Shown: positions 1 through 6,549 of the stretch, piece after piece
How the letters are laid out: every line of letters begins with the position of its first letter
How positions within the stretch are numbered: position 1 is the first letter of the stretch
NCBI RefSeq assembly: GCF_014698475.1
Contig: NZ_JACJTB010000044.1
Span: 1 to 58,017 of the forward strand
Direction: 5' to 3'
Length of the DNA: 58,017 nucleotides
DNA from: Nostoc spongiaeforme FACHB-130
Lineage (GTDB): Bacteria > Cyanobacteriota > Cyanobacteriia > Cyanobacteriales > Nostocaceae
The notes under the pieces: generated by a model
What the model was told of the DNA's origin: nothing
Seen by the model: only the letters and a program-made list of their open reading frames with translations
Database searches by the model: none
Program-made: the position numbers and the translations under genes

Positions 1-1
1 T

Positions 2-115
2 CAACAGGGTCGAACCGTCTACCATATTCATTGGGAGACCTCAAGCTTTGGTGTCGTTACCTTTATCTTGTGGTTTCCCCTTCTTTTTTGCTACCCCATC
101 TCACATAAGGCGTAA
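2..115 (+). CDS. Possible 3' end of a gene cut by the window edge
   Basis: An open frame enters from the left edge and stops at TAA 113-115. It would encode 37 residues, ending in a hydrophobic, aromatic-rich stretch and then SHKA. I recognise no family. The same DNA holds an imperfect hairpin (GTCTACCA at 18-25 against TGGGAGAC at 33-40), so it could instead belong to a structured RNA or mobile-element end rather than a protein. Confidence 0.2.
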   Translation, partial: QQGRTVYHIHWETSSFGVVTFILWFPLLFCYPISHKA

Positions 116-984
116 ATTTCTTATTATATCCAGAATATAATCTTCCTTTAATTGAAGAAATTGACAAAATAAATGAAGTACAGACAGCAGTAGATGAAGA
201 GGAAAAAGGTACAATAATAGCATCAGGAGAAATTAATAAAATATCTCCTGATGTTATTATTGAAGACCAATCTAATTCAATATTAGAAGGGAGACAATAT
301 CAATCGAATGAGCAATTGCCATTTAATTTTGAGAATGATGCAATTCCTGAAGCTAATAATATTTCTACAGAAGAACTAAATAAAATTGCTAGAAAAAACA
401 TCTTAGATTTATTCAATAAAAATTGTTTAGACGAAAATTTACTGCATTTGGGTCTTGCCCGTTACCTTCTTAGAAGGTCACTAATTTTAAGAACTAATGT
501 ATTGCATTCCAGCGTAATTAATAACCTAGATAAACTCTCACCAGTCTTGAGAGATGCAATTATATACATAACTAAGACTACAAAATCAAGTGATTTACAG
601 TTGACTGGCAACGCCTTAGTGAGCTTTTTTAATCAATCAGATTTAGCATATCTACCATTTATAAGCCTTTGGATAACTCATGCTTTAACTGATAAATTTG
701 CTAAAGATTGTGAAGCAGAAACTCATAATATTTGTAAAAGTGTTCGAGATAATCTTGGTACTAGACCTTTTGCTATATTAGCAAAAAAATTAAAATATCT
801 AGATTGGGTTAGGCAACAAAAGGAAACTTGGCAAAATAATAATCCTTGGGATAGGAGAGCAATTATTTGGTCTGCATCAGCTTTATCACAAGATGAACGA
901 AAATATTGGTTAATGAGAGTTCAAAACGCTGGAGATATACTAGATAAAGCTATAGCAACGGCAGCAATGAATATAACAGAGTAG
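109..984 (+). pseudogene. 5'-truncated gene, possibly the C-terminal part of a reverse transcriptase
   Basis: The frame is open from just after a TAA at 106-108 to the TAG at 982-984, about 291 codons. There is no ATG or GTG early in it; the first usable start is a TTG at 316, with no ribosome site. The upstream codons read as normal acidic protein sequence, so the gene has probably lost its 5' part. The product is all-helical. Its end (a WDRRAIIW stretch followed by DERKYWL) resembles from memory the helical tail that follows the polymerase domain in some bacterial reverse transcriptases, including defence-associated ones. No YADD motif or polymerase domain is present here. Base composition is more AT-rich than the neighbouring genes, which fits an accessory origin. 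The family call is tentative; the truncation is better supported. Confidence 0.4.
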
Positions 985-1020
985 GACTGAGACTCAATTA
1001 TTAATATTCAACAAAAAACT

Positions 1021-1049
1021 AGGTTGGGTTTCGTTCCTCAAACCAACCT
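1021..1049. repeat. Intergenic hairpin repeat
   Basis: AGGTTGGGTTT at 1021-1031 pairs with AAACCAACCT at 1040-1049, with one bulged base. It has the look of a short palindromic repeat that recurs in cyanobacterial spacers. It lies between the convergent ends of the truncated gene and the first XRE regulator and could end transcription from either side, although there is no T run. Confidence 0.5.
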
Positions 1050-1134
1050 ACGCCAGAATTGGTTTTTAGTCTTAACTGAACGGTATTGATTTATAGCTAT
1101 TCTCAATCCTCTAGGATAAAGGTTTTTTAGTTAC

Positions 1135-1347
1135 TTAATCTTCAATGACCTCTACCAATTCTTCTAAGGTAACTTCAAAAGCTTGGGCTATTTTAAAGAC
1201 AGCAGATAAGTCAACGGTATTAAGTGCGCCACGTTGCACATAACTTCTTACAGTGTTGTAGTTGACTCCTGAGCGATTAGCCACATCTTTTAGTGTCCAA
1301 CCTCGCTGTTCAGCTAGTTCTCTAATCTTTAACCTAACGTAACCCAT
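1135..1347 (-). CDS. XRE/Cro-type helix-turn-helix regulator, copy 1
   Basis: This is a 70-residue single-domain protein of the lambda Cro/XRE fold. The core is an RGWTLKDVANRSGVNYNTV helix-turn-helix, followed by a short acidic tail (EELVEVIED), the usual layout of a stand-alone repressor. I chose ATG at 1347: the longer frame to 1377 begins inside the operator palindrome and adds a segment not seen in the paralogue. By hand alignment it is about 44% identical to the second regulator at 1556-1765. Two identical 16-bp palindromes lie directly upstream and overlap a plausible promoter, so negative autoregulation is likely. Target genes other than itself are unknown. A phage-type or addiction-module repressor is possible, but no toxin gene is recognisable beside it. 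Confidence 0.85.
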   Translation of the reverse strand: MGYVRLKIRELAEQRGWTLKDVANRSGVNYNTVRSYVQRGALNTVDLSAVFKIAQAFEVTLEELVEVIED

Positions 1348-1363
1348 TCTAAATAGTTGACAA

Positions 1364-1379
1364 TGATGCGTACGCATCA
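1364..1379. promoter_or_regulatory. Operator palindrome O1, proximal to XRE copy 1
   Basis: TGATGCGTACGCATCA is a perfect 16-bp palindrome 16 bp upstream of the regulator's start codon, in the expected leader. The 5 bp on its left (GACAA) are also shared with the distal copy. Binding by the adjacent XRE protein is inferred. Confidence 0.7.
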
Positions 1380-1384
1380 GATAA

Positions 1385-1414
1385 TCTTTTTATAGACAAT
1401 GATGCGTACGCATC
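1385..1414 (-). promoter_or_regulatory. Predicted promoter of XRE copy 1
   Basis: Read on the minus strand, TTGATG (1414-1409) is followed by a spacer of about 16-17 bp and TATAAA near 1392-1387. The -35 box lies inside the distal palindrome and the proximal palindrome lies downstream of the -10 box. A bound repressor would therefore cover both the -35 box and the initial transcribed region. Confidence 0.5.
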
Positions 1415-1415
1415 A
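1400..1415. promoter_or_regulatory. Operator palindrome O2, distal to XRE copy 1
   Basis: This is an exact second copy of the 16-bp palindrome TGATGCGTACGCATCA, 36 bp (start to start) from the proximal copy. The spacing is between three and four helical turns. Confidence 0.7.
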
Positions 1416-1434
1416 AAAGTTGTTAACGCACGTT

Positions 1435-1550
1435 AAAAGCGATCGCTCGTCTTGCCTGGAAAACATACGAAGCGATCGCTATTCTTAACGCATCCCACAA
1501 AGTGGGGAAGTATGACCTATGATATCAACCTCAAAGCCAAAATCAAATAG
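1435..1550. repeat. Border repeat, copy A (116 bp)
   Basis: This block matches 1857-1973 with only about five differences over 117 bp. It begins with an inverted pair of HIP1-containing arms (AGCGATCGCT ... AGCGATCGCT) enclosing about 22 bp. A small CCCAC-AAA-GTGGG hairpin follows, and the block ends with the first eleven codons (from ATG 1519) of the small gene that is intact at 1942. In this copy the reading frame then runs into unrelated sequence, so it is a truncated gene start. Confidence 0.85.
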
Positions 1551-1555
1551 CCCTC

Positions 1556-1765
1556 TTAATTTTCTTCCACTACTTCCATCAAATCTTCTATCGATACACC
1601 AAAGATACGCGCCAACTTCAGCACAGAGATTAAATTAACCATTGTCATTCCTGGAGAGTTTGCGTAAGTTGCGACAGTGCTGTAGGGAAGTGCAGAACGC
1701 TCAGATACTTCTTTGAGTGTCCAACCCCGCGCCGCCGCAAATTCTTTAATTCGCAATTTAAACAC
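1556..1765 (-). CDS. XRE/Cro-type helix-turn-helix regulator, copy 2
   Basis: This is a 69-residue paralogue of the regulator at 1135-1347, with the same RGWTLKEVSERS core, helix-turn-helix and acidic C-terminus (EDLMEVVEEN). The start is a GTG at 1765; an in-frame stop lies just upstream, so no longer start is available. Residues in the recognition-helix region differ from copy 1 (LPYSTVATY versus VNYNTVRSY), and the upstream palindromes are also quite different, which suggests distinct DNA specificity. It lies between the two border repeats. It is probably a self-regulating repressor. Confidence 0.82.
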   Translation of the reverse strand: MFKLRIKEFAAARGWTLKEVSERSALPYSTVATYANSPGMTMVNLISVLKLARIFGVSIEDLMEVVEEN

Positions 1766-1786
1766 ACATCATCCTGACTTGACAGT

Positions 1787-1838
1787 ATCGAGATTTCGAT
1801 TTTTAATAGTTTTAACCTCAGAAAATCGAAATCTCGAT
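1787..1838. promoter_or_regulatory. Paired operators upstream of XRE copy 2
   Basis: ATCGAGATTTCGATTTTT begins at about 1788 and its reverse complement (AAAATCGAAATCTCGAT) at about 1821. Each half is itself an imperfect palindrome of the type ATCGA-N4-TCGAT. The arrangement (two sites roughly 34 bp apart just upstream of the regulator) matches copy 1, but the sequence is unrelated. Binding by copy 2 is inferred. Confidence 0.6.
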
Positions 1839-1856
1839 TTTTGAAGTAAACACACC

Positions 1857-1973
1857 AAAAGCGATCGCTCGTCTTGCCTGGAAAACATACGAAGCGATCG
1901 CCATTCTTAACACATCCCACAAAGTGGGAAAGTATTCACCTATGATATCAACCTCAAAGCCAAAATCAAATAG
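1857..1973. repeat. Border repeat, copy B (117 bp)
   Basis: This is the second copy of the block at 1435-1550, about 96% identical by eye. Here the gene start at its right end (ATG 1942) continues into an intact reading frame, so this copy is probably the ancestral arrangement. Confidence 0.85.
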
Positions 1974-2175
1974 TCATCCTTGGTGTATTATTCGGCAACT
2001 ACCCAATATGCAACGGATGGTAGTAGCTAGGTTTCATCGTCGTCATGATGCAGATGCTTATAGGCAAATCCTTCAGCGATTATTACCCACAGCCAAGCAT
2101 GTGATTATATTTGATCCAACAATTTCAGAAATAGCAGAAGACTTTGAAAAGACTTTAGTACAGCAAATGTCTTAG
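1942..2175 (+). CDS. Small conserved-looking hypothetical protein
   Basis: A 77-residue protein starts at ATG 1942; a longer frame from 1924 exists but begins inside the hairpin. It is basic in the middle (RQLPNMQRMVVARFHRRHDADAY), then has a hydrophobic strand (HVIIFDP) and an acidic end. I see no membrane segment or catalytic motif, and the function is unknown. It is divergent from the XRE regulator, and its first eleven codons lie inside the border repeat and are duplicated at 1519. That linkage suggests the small gene and the regulator form one unit, possibly controlled from the shared upstream region. Confidence 0.55.
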   Translation: MISTSKPKSNSHPWCIIRQLPNMQRMVVARFHRRHDADAYRQILQRLLPTAKHVIIFDPTISEIAEDFEKTLVQQMS

Positions 2176-2205
2176 AACTGAAGCACAAATTCTCTCAACC
2201 TCTCA

Positions 2206-2300
2206 TTCCTCCGTGACCTCTGCGCCTCTGTGGTTCGTTTTTCCATTAGATTTCTTGTATAAAGATTCTCACGCAAAGGCGCAAAGACGCAAAGACAAGT
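2206..2300. repeat. Interspersed 'CTCTGCGCCTCTG' type repeat
   Basis: The spacer contains a CCTCTGCGCCTCTGTGGTTC motif and, about 40 bp on, an inverted-style GCGCAAAGACGCAAAG run. A relative (TTTGCGTCCTTTGCGGTTCG) occurs near 39249-39268. Such repeats are common gene-end filler in Nostocales. I see no gene in 2176-2430. Confidence 0.5.
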
Positions 2301-2331
2301 ACGTAGTTGTTAATAAATTACTAAGTTCAAC

Positions 2332-2363
2332 AAAAAACCGAGAAACTGTTATGTTTCCCGGTT
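2332..2363 (-). terminator. Rho-independent-type terminator of the aldolase gene
   Basis: On the minus strand AACCGGGAAAC (2363-2353) and GTTTCTCGGTT (2346-2336) form an 11-bp stem with one mismatch and a 6-nt loop. A run of T follows (A run at 2332-2337 on the plus strand). It lies about 70 bp after the aldolase stop codon. Confidence 0.7.
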
Positions 2364-2430
2364 TATTTTTAATATTAAAACCCTCAGTTTAAGGAAACAA
2401 AAAAGTGTCCCCTATAAATTTTTAGCTAAA

Positions 2431-3510
2431 TTAAACTTTAGCAGCAGCCTTGGTGACAGCGTTTAATTCACCTTTAGCATATTTAGCAGCAAAATCTTCT
2501 AAAGTAACTTGCTTAATCTTGCTTGCGTTACCAGCAGTACCAAACTGTACATAGCGTTCAGCACAAACCTTCTGCATATATTTAATAGAAGGCTTGAGGA
2601 AGTGACGGGGGTCAAATTCCTTGGGATTTTTTGATAAAGCTTCGCGTACAGCTGCGGTGATAGCCAAACGGTTGTCGGTGTCGATGTTCACCTTACGAAC
2701 ACCACTCTTAATACCTTTTTGAATTTCTTCTACAGGTACGCCGTAGGTTTCAGGAATAGCACCACCGTACTCGTTAATCAAAGCGATTAAATCTTCAGGT
2801 ACAGAAGAAGAACCGTGCATTACCAAGTGGGTGTTAGGTAGACGACGGTGAATTTCTTCAATCCGGCTGATTGCCAAAATTTCGCCAGTAGGTTTGCGAG
2901 TAAACTTGTAAGCACCGTGGCTAGTACCGATAGCTACAGCCAAAGCATCTACTTGGGTTGCTTCTACAAAGCTAACAGCTTCATCGGGGTCAGTTAGCAA
3001 TTGAGAGTGGTCAAGAGTACCTTCAAAACCATGTCCGTCTTCAGCTTCACCCGCGCCTGTTTCCAGAGAACCCAAGCAACCGAGTTCACCTTCTACACTT
3101 ACGCCCAAAGCATGAGCTACATTTACAACTTCGCGGGTAACATTAACGTTGTACTCGAAGCTGGCAGGAGTTTTAGCATCAGCTTCCAAAGAACCATCCA
3201 TCATCACGCTGGTGAAGTTGTTCTTGATAGCTGAGTAGCAGGTAGAAGGAGCATTACCATGATCTTGGTGCATGACAATGGGAATGTGAGGATAGGTCTC
3301 TACAGCAGCCAAAATCAGGTGGCGCAGGAAGTTTTCACCTGCATAGTTACGAGCGCCACGGGAAGCTTGCAAAATGACGGGGCTATCTGTCTCTTCAGCC
3401 GCCTTCATAATTGCCTGAATTTGCTCCAGGTTGTTAACGTTAAAAGCTGGGATGCCGTAACCGTTTTCAGCCGCGTGATCCAACAGCAGCCGCATTGGTA
3501 CAAGCGCCAT
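2431..3510 (-). CDS. fbaA: Class II fructose-1,6-bisphosphate aldolase (Calvin-cycle subtype)
   Basis: This is a 359-residue cytosolic enzyme that interconverts fructose-1,6-bisphosphate with dihydroxyacetone phosphate and glyceraldehyde-3-phosphate. In cyanobacteria this form serves the Calvin cycle, gluconeogenesis and glycolysis, and the sedoheptulose branch. Family signatures are [15 protein letters not shown] (zinc and active-site region, around residues 80-95), [21 protein letters not shown], a [12 protein letters not shown] stretch and KVNIDTD near the phosphate site. The length is typical of the subtype. ATG 3510 is preceded by a strong AGGAGGA ribosome site eight bases upstream. The gene is monocistronic, with its own terminator and a -10-like box upstream. 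Confidence 0.96.
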   Translation of the reverse strand: MALVPMRLLLDHAAENGYGIPAFNVNNLEQIQAIMKAAEETDSPVILQASRGARNYAGENFLRHLILAAVETYPHIPIVMHQDHGNAPSTCYSAIKNNFTSVMMDGSLEADAKTPASFEYNVNVTREVVNVAHALGVSVEGELGCLGSLETGAGEAEDGHGFEGTLDHSQLLTDPDEAVSFVEATQVDALAVAIGTSHGAYKFTRKPTGEILAISRIEEIHRRLPNTHLVMHGSSSVPEDLIALINEYGGAIPETYGVPVEEIQKGIKSGVRKVNIDTDNRLAITAAVREALSKNPKEFDPRHFLKPSIKYMQKVCAERYVQFGTAGNASKIKQVTLEDFAAKYAKGELNAVTKAAAKV

Positions 3511-3879
3511 AGATAGTCCTCCTAATGTGGTTGTCAGCTAGTCGGTGTGAGAGCAGCGTATTAGTTACGCTAATTCTTAAGAGTTTTTTCAACTTATAGG
3601 AAATTATAACTAGAGTCGGGTGTTTATGTTGAAAAAGTTTACGTCATCTCTCACCAAGATGCCTCATGCTTGACTTGGGCGACTGTCAAGTATGCTACGT
3701 TACATTTAAGAGATTTAGTAGTTGGCGATTCTAAAAGGCGCATCAGTCTTAACAGCGCATAGCCCCGACGAATTCTATGAAACTGTTGGCGAATAAGAGA
3801 GGCGTAAGACCCCTCACAGAACAAGGCAGTAATCAGTGAGCAGAATGATTGTGTGACAAAATAGTGTCAATCATCAAAT
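3511..3879. other. Gene-free spacer between aldolase and transposase remnant
   Basis: Apart from the aldolase leader and promoter region, I see no gene or strong repeat here. The stretch after about 3700 has fragments of ordinary GC content, consistent with decayed insertion-sequence DNA leading into the remnant at 3880. Confidence 0.4.
3603..3608 (-). promoter_or_regulatory. Candidate -10 box of the aldolase promoter
   Basis: The minus strand carries a perfect TATAAT about 93 bp upstream of the aldolase ATG, preceded by TAGT. No good -35 box is seen at the normal spacing. This would give a leader of roughly 85-90 nt. Confidence 0.4.
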
Positions 3880-4035
3880 ATGACTCTTCATCCGCAAGAC
3901 TGCTCAGAAGGCTTAACAGACAGACAAGCAGCAGATACAGTCAGAAGTAGGATTGATTGGAAATCATTGGCACAATTGCTGTTGCATTTGTCCACAAGGT
4001 CGCACCAGCAAATCCTGACACTGAGTAGGAGCTAA
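3880..4035 (+). pseudogene. Fragment of an insertion-sequence transposase N-terminus
   Basis: A 51-codon frame from ATG 3880 opens with HPQDCSEGLTDRQAADTVRSR and then IDWK. This matches the N-terminal region of IS1182/IS5-group transposases (usually HP..YSEGLSDRQAADAVR.RIDWKY). After IDWK the similarity ends and the frame soon stops. The N-terminal methionine region and the DDE domain are absent, so this is a dead remnant. No terminal inverted repeats are evident. Confidence 0.5.
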
Positions 4036-4145
4036 ATATTCTTAGGGATTCAGCCATAACTCCTAAAGTCTTCTCTAAACCCTTCTTTATTTTTCTTTCT
4101 TGTTTATACTAAGTTTTGTCACAAATTTTTACAAAATTGATATTT

Positions 4146-4790
4146 ATGACACTTAGGCCAAATGAACGCCAAAAATTAGATGATACGGATGATCTGCTAT
4201 TTTATGCCTATCCTCGCTTTGTCACTCATGTTGATGATGGGTTTATTCAACAGCTAACAGATTTGTACCGCGATCGCCTCAAACCCAACACTCGCATCAT
4301 TGATATGATGAGCAGTTGGGTATCTCATTTACCAGAAGAAATAGAGTTTGCCCATATTGAAGGACACGGACTCAACGCTGAAGAACTAGCACGCAATCCG
4401 CGCCTAAATCATTACTTTGTCCAAAATCTTAACGATAATCCGCAGCTACCCCTAGCAGATCAAGACTTTGATGCTGTTCTGATTTGCGTTTCTGTGCAGT
4501 ATCTACAATATCCCGAAGCCGTCTTTTCGGAAATTCACCGCATTCTCAAACCTGGTGGTATTGCGATTATCAGTTTCTCTAACCGGATGTTTTTTCAAAA
4601 AGCCATTCAAGCTTGGCGTGATGCTTCCGAAACTGCTAGAGTCGAATTAGTCAAGCACTATTTCACCTCAGTACCGGGATTTACAACTCCAGAAGTGATT
4701 GTTCGCCAGTCAACAATGCCTTATTTCTTACAGTTGATGGGTATTGGCGCGGGAGATCCCTTTTATGCTGTGATTGCTCATCGCAATTGA
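4146..4790 (+). CDS. Class I SAM-dependent methyltransferase, substrate unknown
   Basis: This 214-residue protein has the UbiE/Methyltransf_11 layout. A weak nucleotide-binding segment (RIIDMMSSWVSHLP, around residues 51-65) is followed by a predicted acceptor loop, then DFDAVLICVSVQYLQYPEAV (motif II/III) and EIHRILKPGGIAIISFSNRMFF, which is the family's post-motif LKPGG. The glycine-rich motif I is degenerate (IDMMSSW instead of D.GCG.G), seen in a subset of cyanobacterial homologues. ATG 4146 is preferred over a TTG at 4116. It stands alone between the transposase remnant and a hypothetical gene. The true substrate cannot be read from the sequence. Confidence 0.8.
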   Translation: MTLRPNERQKLDDTDDLLFYAYPRFVTHVDDGFIQQLTDLYRDRLKPNTRIIDMMSSWVSHLPEEIEFAHIEGHGLNAEELARNPRLNHYFVQNLNDNPQLPLADQDFDAVLICVSVQYLQYPEAVFSEIHRILKPGGIAIISFSNRMFFQKAIQAWRDASETARVELVKHYFTSVPGFTTPEVIVRQSTMPYFLQLMGIGAGDPFYAVIAHRN

Positions 4791-4890
4791 ATTAGGACTT
4801 ACACACAGGGATTATCTATGGAAACTGAGTGTAAGGGTTTTGAACACCTACGCCTATGCTTCGTCTTCATTACTTAGTAACTAGACGATT

Positions 4891-5217
4891 TCATCGCATT
4901 TCCGAGTGAATATCTACAGTTATAAGCTTTTTATCAAAAGTGTAAAATATAGTAGCGAAGCAATGAAGAGGGTACAAAATACCTGAGTTTAATTCTTTTA
5001 CTCCTCCAATTGCTATTTGAGCCGCATAATAGTTACCAAAACCAATTTGATAATTATTTTGCCTATAACTCTTTGATACTACTTCAAGCAATACATCATG
5101 AGGAACTATAATTGTTCCTCGTTCTAATTCAAGTACACACTCTAATTTATCCTCCCATAAAGTATTAATTAAGTCTGATTTTATTTTTGAATCAGGTAGA
5201 AAATCATCAATGTTCAT
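4891..5217 (-). CDS. Hypothetical protein
   Basis: A 108-residue protein with an acidic start (MNIDDFLPDSKIKSDLINTLWEDK) followed by alternating hydrophobic strands. No signal peptide, membrane helix or known motif is visible. Codon use is AT-rich like the accessory genes of the window. ATG 5217 is the only good start. The coding assignment rests mainly on the clean open frame. Confidence 0.5.
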   Translation of the reverse strand: MNIDDFLPDSKIKSDLINTLWEDKLECVLELERGTIIVPHDVLLEVVSKSYRQNNYQIGFGNYYAAQIAIGGVKELNSGILYPLHCFATIFYTFDKKLITVDIHSEMR

Positions 5218-5302
5218 CTGGTTTAAATACAGTTTCTAAAAATGACAATTATGAGTTCTGAATTCTGGCTCCTGACTTCTGAATTGTATATATATAAACA
5301 TA

Positions 5303-5324
5303 GAGACGGGATATTTCCCGTCTC
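5303..5324 (-). terminator. Hairpin downstream of the HLIP gene
   Basis: GAGACGGGA at 5303-5311 and TCCCGTCTC at 5316-5324 form a perfect 9-bp stem with a 4-nt loop. It lies about 40 bp past the HLIP stop codon. The following bases on the minus strand are AT-rich rather than a pure T run. Confidence 0.6.
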
Positions 5325-5365
5325 TCTTAAATTTAAAAAATAATTGCGTTTTAAGAATTTAGTGA

Positions 5366-5581
5366 CTACAGACTGGATAAAAGCCCAAAAACGCCATGTC
5401 CAGTAAATACTTCTAATGCTATCAGTGAGATAAAACCAATCATAGCTAAACGACCATTGAGAAGTTCTGCATAGGGTGTAAAGCCAGTGCGATCGCCTTG
5501 CTCATCTACATAAACTTTTGGCTCAACCGCAAAATTATTCATCTTGCCCTGATCATCAACAATAGAACCGTTGGTACGCAT
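5366..5581 (-). CDS. hliP: High-light-inducible protein (HLIP / small CAB-like protein)
   Basis: A 71-residue single-helix thylakoid protein of the chlorophyll a/b-binding superfamily. The signature helix reads [20 protein letters not shown], in which E, N and R are chlorophyll- and dimer-forming positions. A hydrophilic N-terminus (about 35 residues) and a short GHG-containing tail complete it. These proteins bind chlorophyll and carotenoid as dimers and protect photosystem assembly under high light or other stress. ATG 5581 is chosen; the frame one codon longer would need a TTG. It fits the photoprotection theme shared with the OCP system at 18-19.8 kb, although it is not linked to it. Confidence 0.92.
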   Translation of the reverse strand: MRTNGSIVDDQGKMNNFAVEPKVYVDEQGDRTGFTPYAELLNGRLAMIGFISLIALEVFTGHGVFGLLSSL

Positions 5582-5693
5582 CAAATTTTCCCCAATTGCT
5601 TTCGCTTGTAAAGAAGTGTAACAGTATTAGTAAACTTTTGTAAAGTATCTGAGTCTACCCAAAGCTATATGATGATGTTCTGAGTTTTGAGTC

Positions 5694-6464
5694 ATGTGTA
5701 ACAAACAGGCTCTACTCCTCATGTCAACTCTGAGAAAACCCATGCAGCGATTCCGAGTAGAGGTTATTACCAAAACACCAAATCCGCAGCAAGTGATTTA
5801 CGCTGCGATGCACCAGGACTATACTGACGCATTTGTGGTTGATGAACGAGACTCATGGCCTTCGGAATCACAATGCGGTGAAGTTATTGTTAAACGACTA
5901 TTAGCAGGAGAACGGGGACACTACGGGCCGCTAGAACATCCGCAAATTGTCTTCAACTGTGGTTATTTTCCTCACAGCGTTATGCAACAAGCCCGGACTC
6001 ATCGCGTCGGAGTGAGCTTTGATGTTCAATCTCTGAGATATACTGGGAATCAATTTTTACATGTTGCAGAAGGTAAAAAAGATATAGAAGATGTATTCTA
6101 TCTGCGTCCTGTTGGTTATTACACAGATAGACAAGGCAAAAAATACTACTACTCACCAGAGCAACGAGCCGCAGATTTAGAATGGTGTATGGAAGCCGCT
6201 AAAAGATATGCGGCAAGTTTTCAAGCCGGGATGTCTGAAGAACATGCGAGAGGGATAGTGCCGTTTGACTATCGCCAGCATTTTGTTGTGAGTTTTAATG
6301 TCAGGTCATTTTTGCATTTTTGTGACCTGAGAAATAAAAAAGATGCTCAATTAGAAATTCAGAAGTTGTGCGAATTAATGTGGCCGCATTTTGCCGAGTG
6401 GACACCAGCGATCGCACAATGGTATGAAAAGCAACGTCTGGGTAAAGCTCGACTGGCACCTTGA
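5694..6464 (+). CDS. thyX: Flavin-dependent thymidylate synthase ThyX
   Basis: The enzyme makes dTMP from dUMP with methylenetetrahydrofolate and a reduced flavin, replacing ThyA. The ThyX motif is seen as RTHRVGVSFDVQSLRY, with the histidine/arginine pair and the serine of the family pattern. The upstream GHYGPLEHPQIVF and the downstream FDYRQHFVVSFNVRSFLHFCDLR (dUMP and FAD contact region) are also standard. Starts are possible at 5694, 5721 or 5742. The last (MQRFRVEVI) gives the usual N-terminus, so up to 16 residues may be over-called. It is convergent with the helicase gene, 85 bp apart. Confidence 0.94.
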   Translation: MCNKQALLLMSTLRKPMQRFRVEVITKTPNPQQVIYAAMHQDYTDAFVVDERDSWPSESQCGEVIVKRLLAGERGHYGPLEHPQIVFNCGYFPHSVMQQARTHRVGVSFDVQSLRYTGNQFLHVAEGKKDIEDVFYLRPVGYYTDRQGKKYYYSPEQRAADLEWCMEAAKRYAASFQAGMSEEHARGIVPFDYRQHFVVSFNVRSFLHFCDLRNKKDAQLEIQKLCELMWPHFAEWTPAIAQWYEKQRLGKARLAP

Positions 6465-6549
6465 TTCTTGGGGGAAGGGGGACAAGGTAGAGACTATTTT
6501 TCTTCACCCTTGTCTACCCCCACTCTCGACTCCCGACTCCCTAAAAAAT

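Noticed and set aside
1-115. Left edge considered as part of a group II intron on the minus strand
   Set aside because: A hairpin is present, but no domain V sequence or intron boundary can be identified in the available 115 bp.
1645-1920. 91-codon minus-strand frame across the operators and border repeat
   Set aside because: It overlaps the second XRE gene in another frame and is made largely of non-coding repeat and operator sequence.
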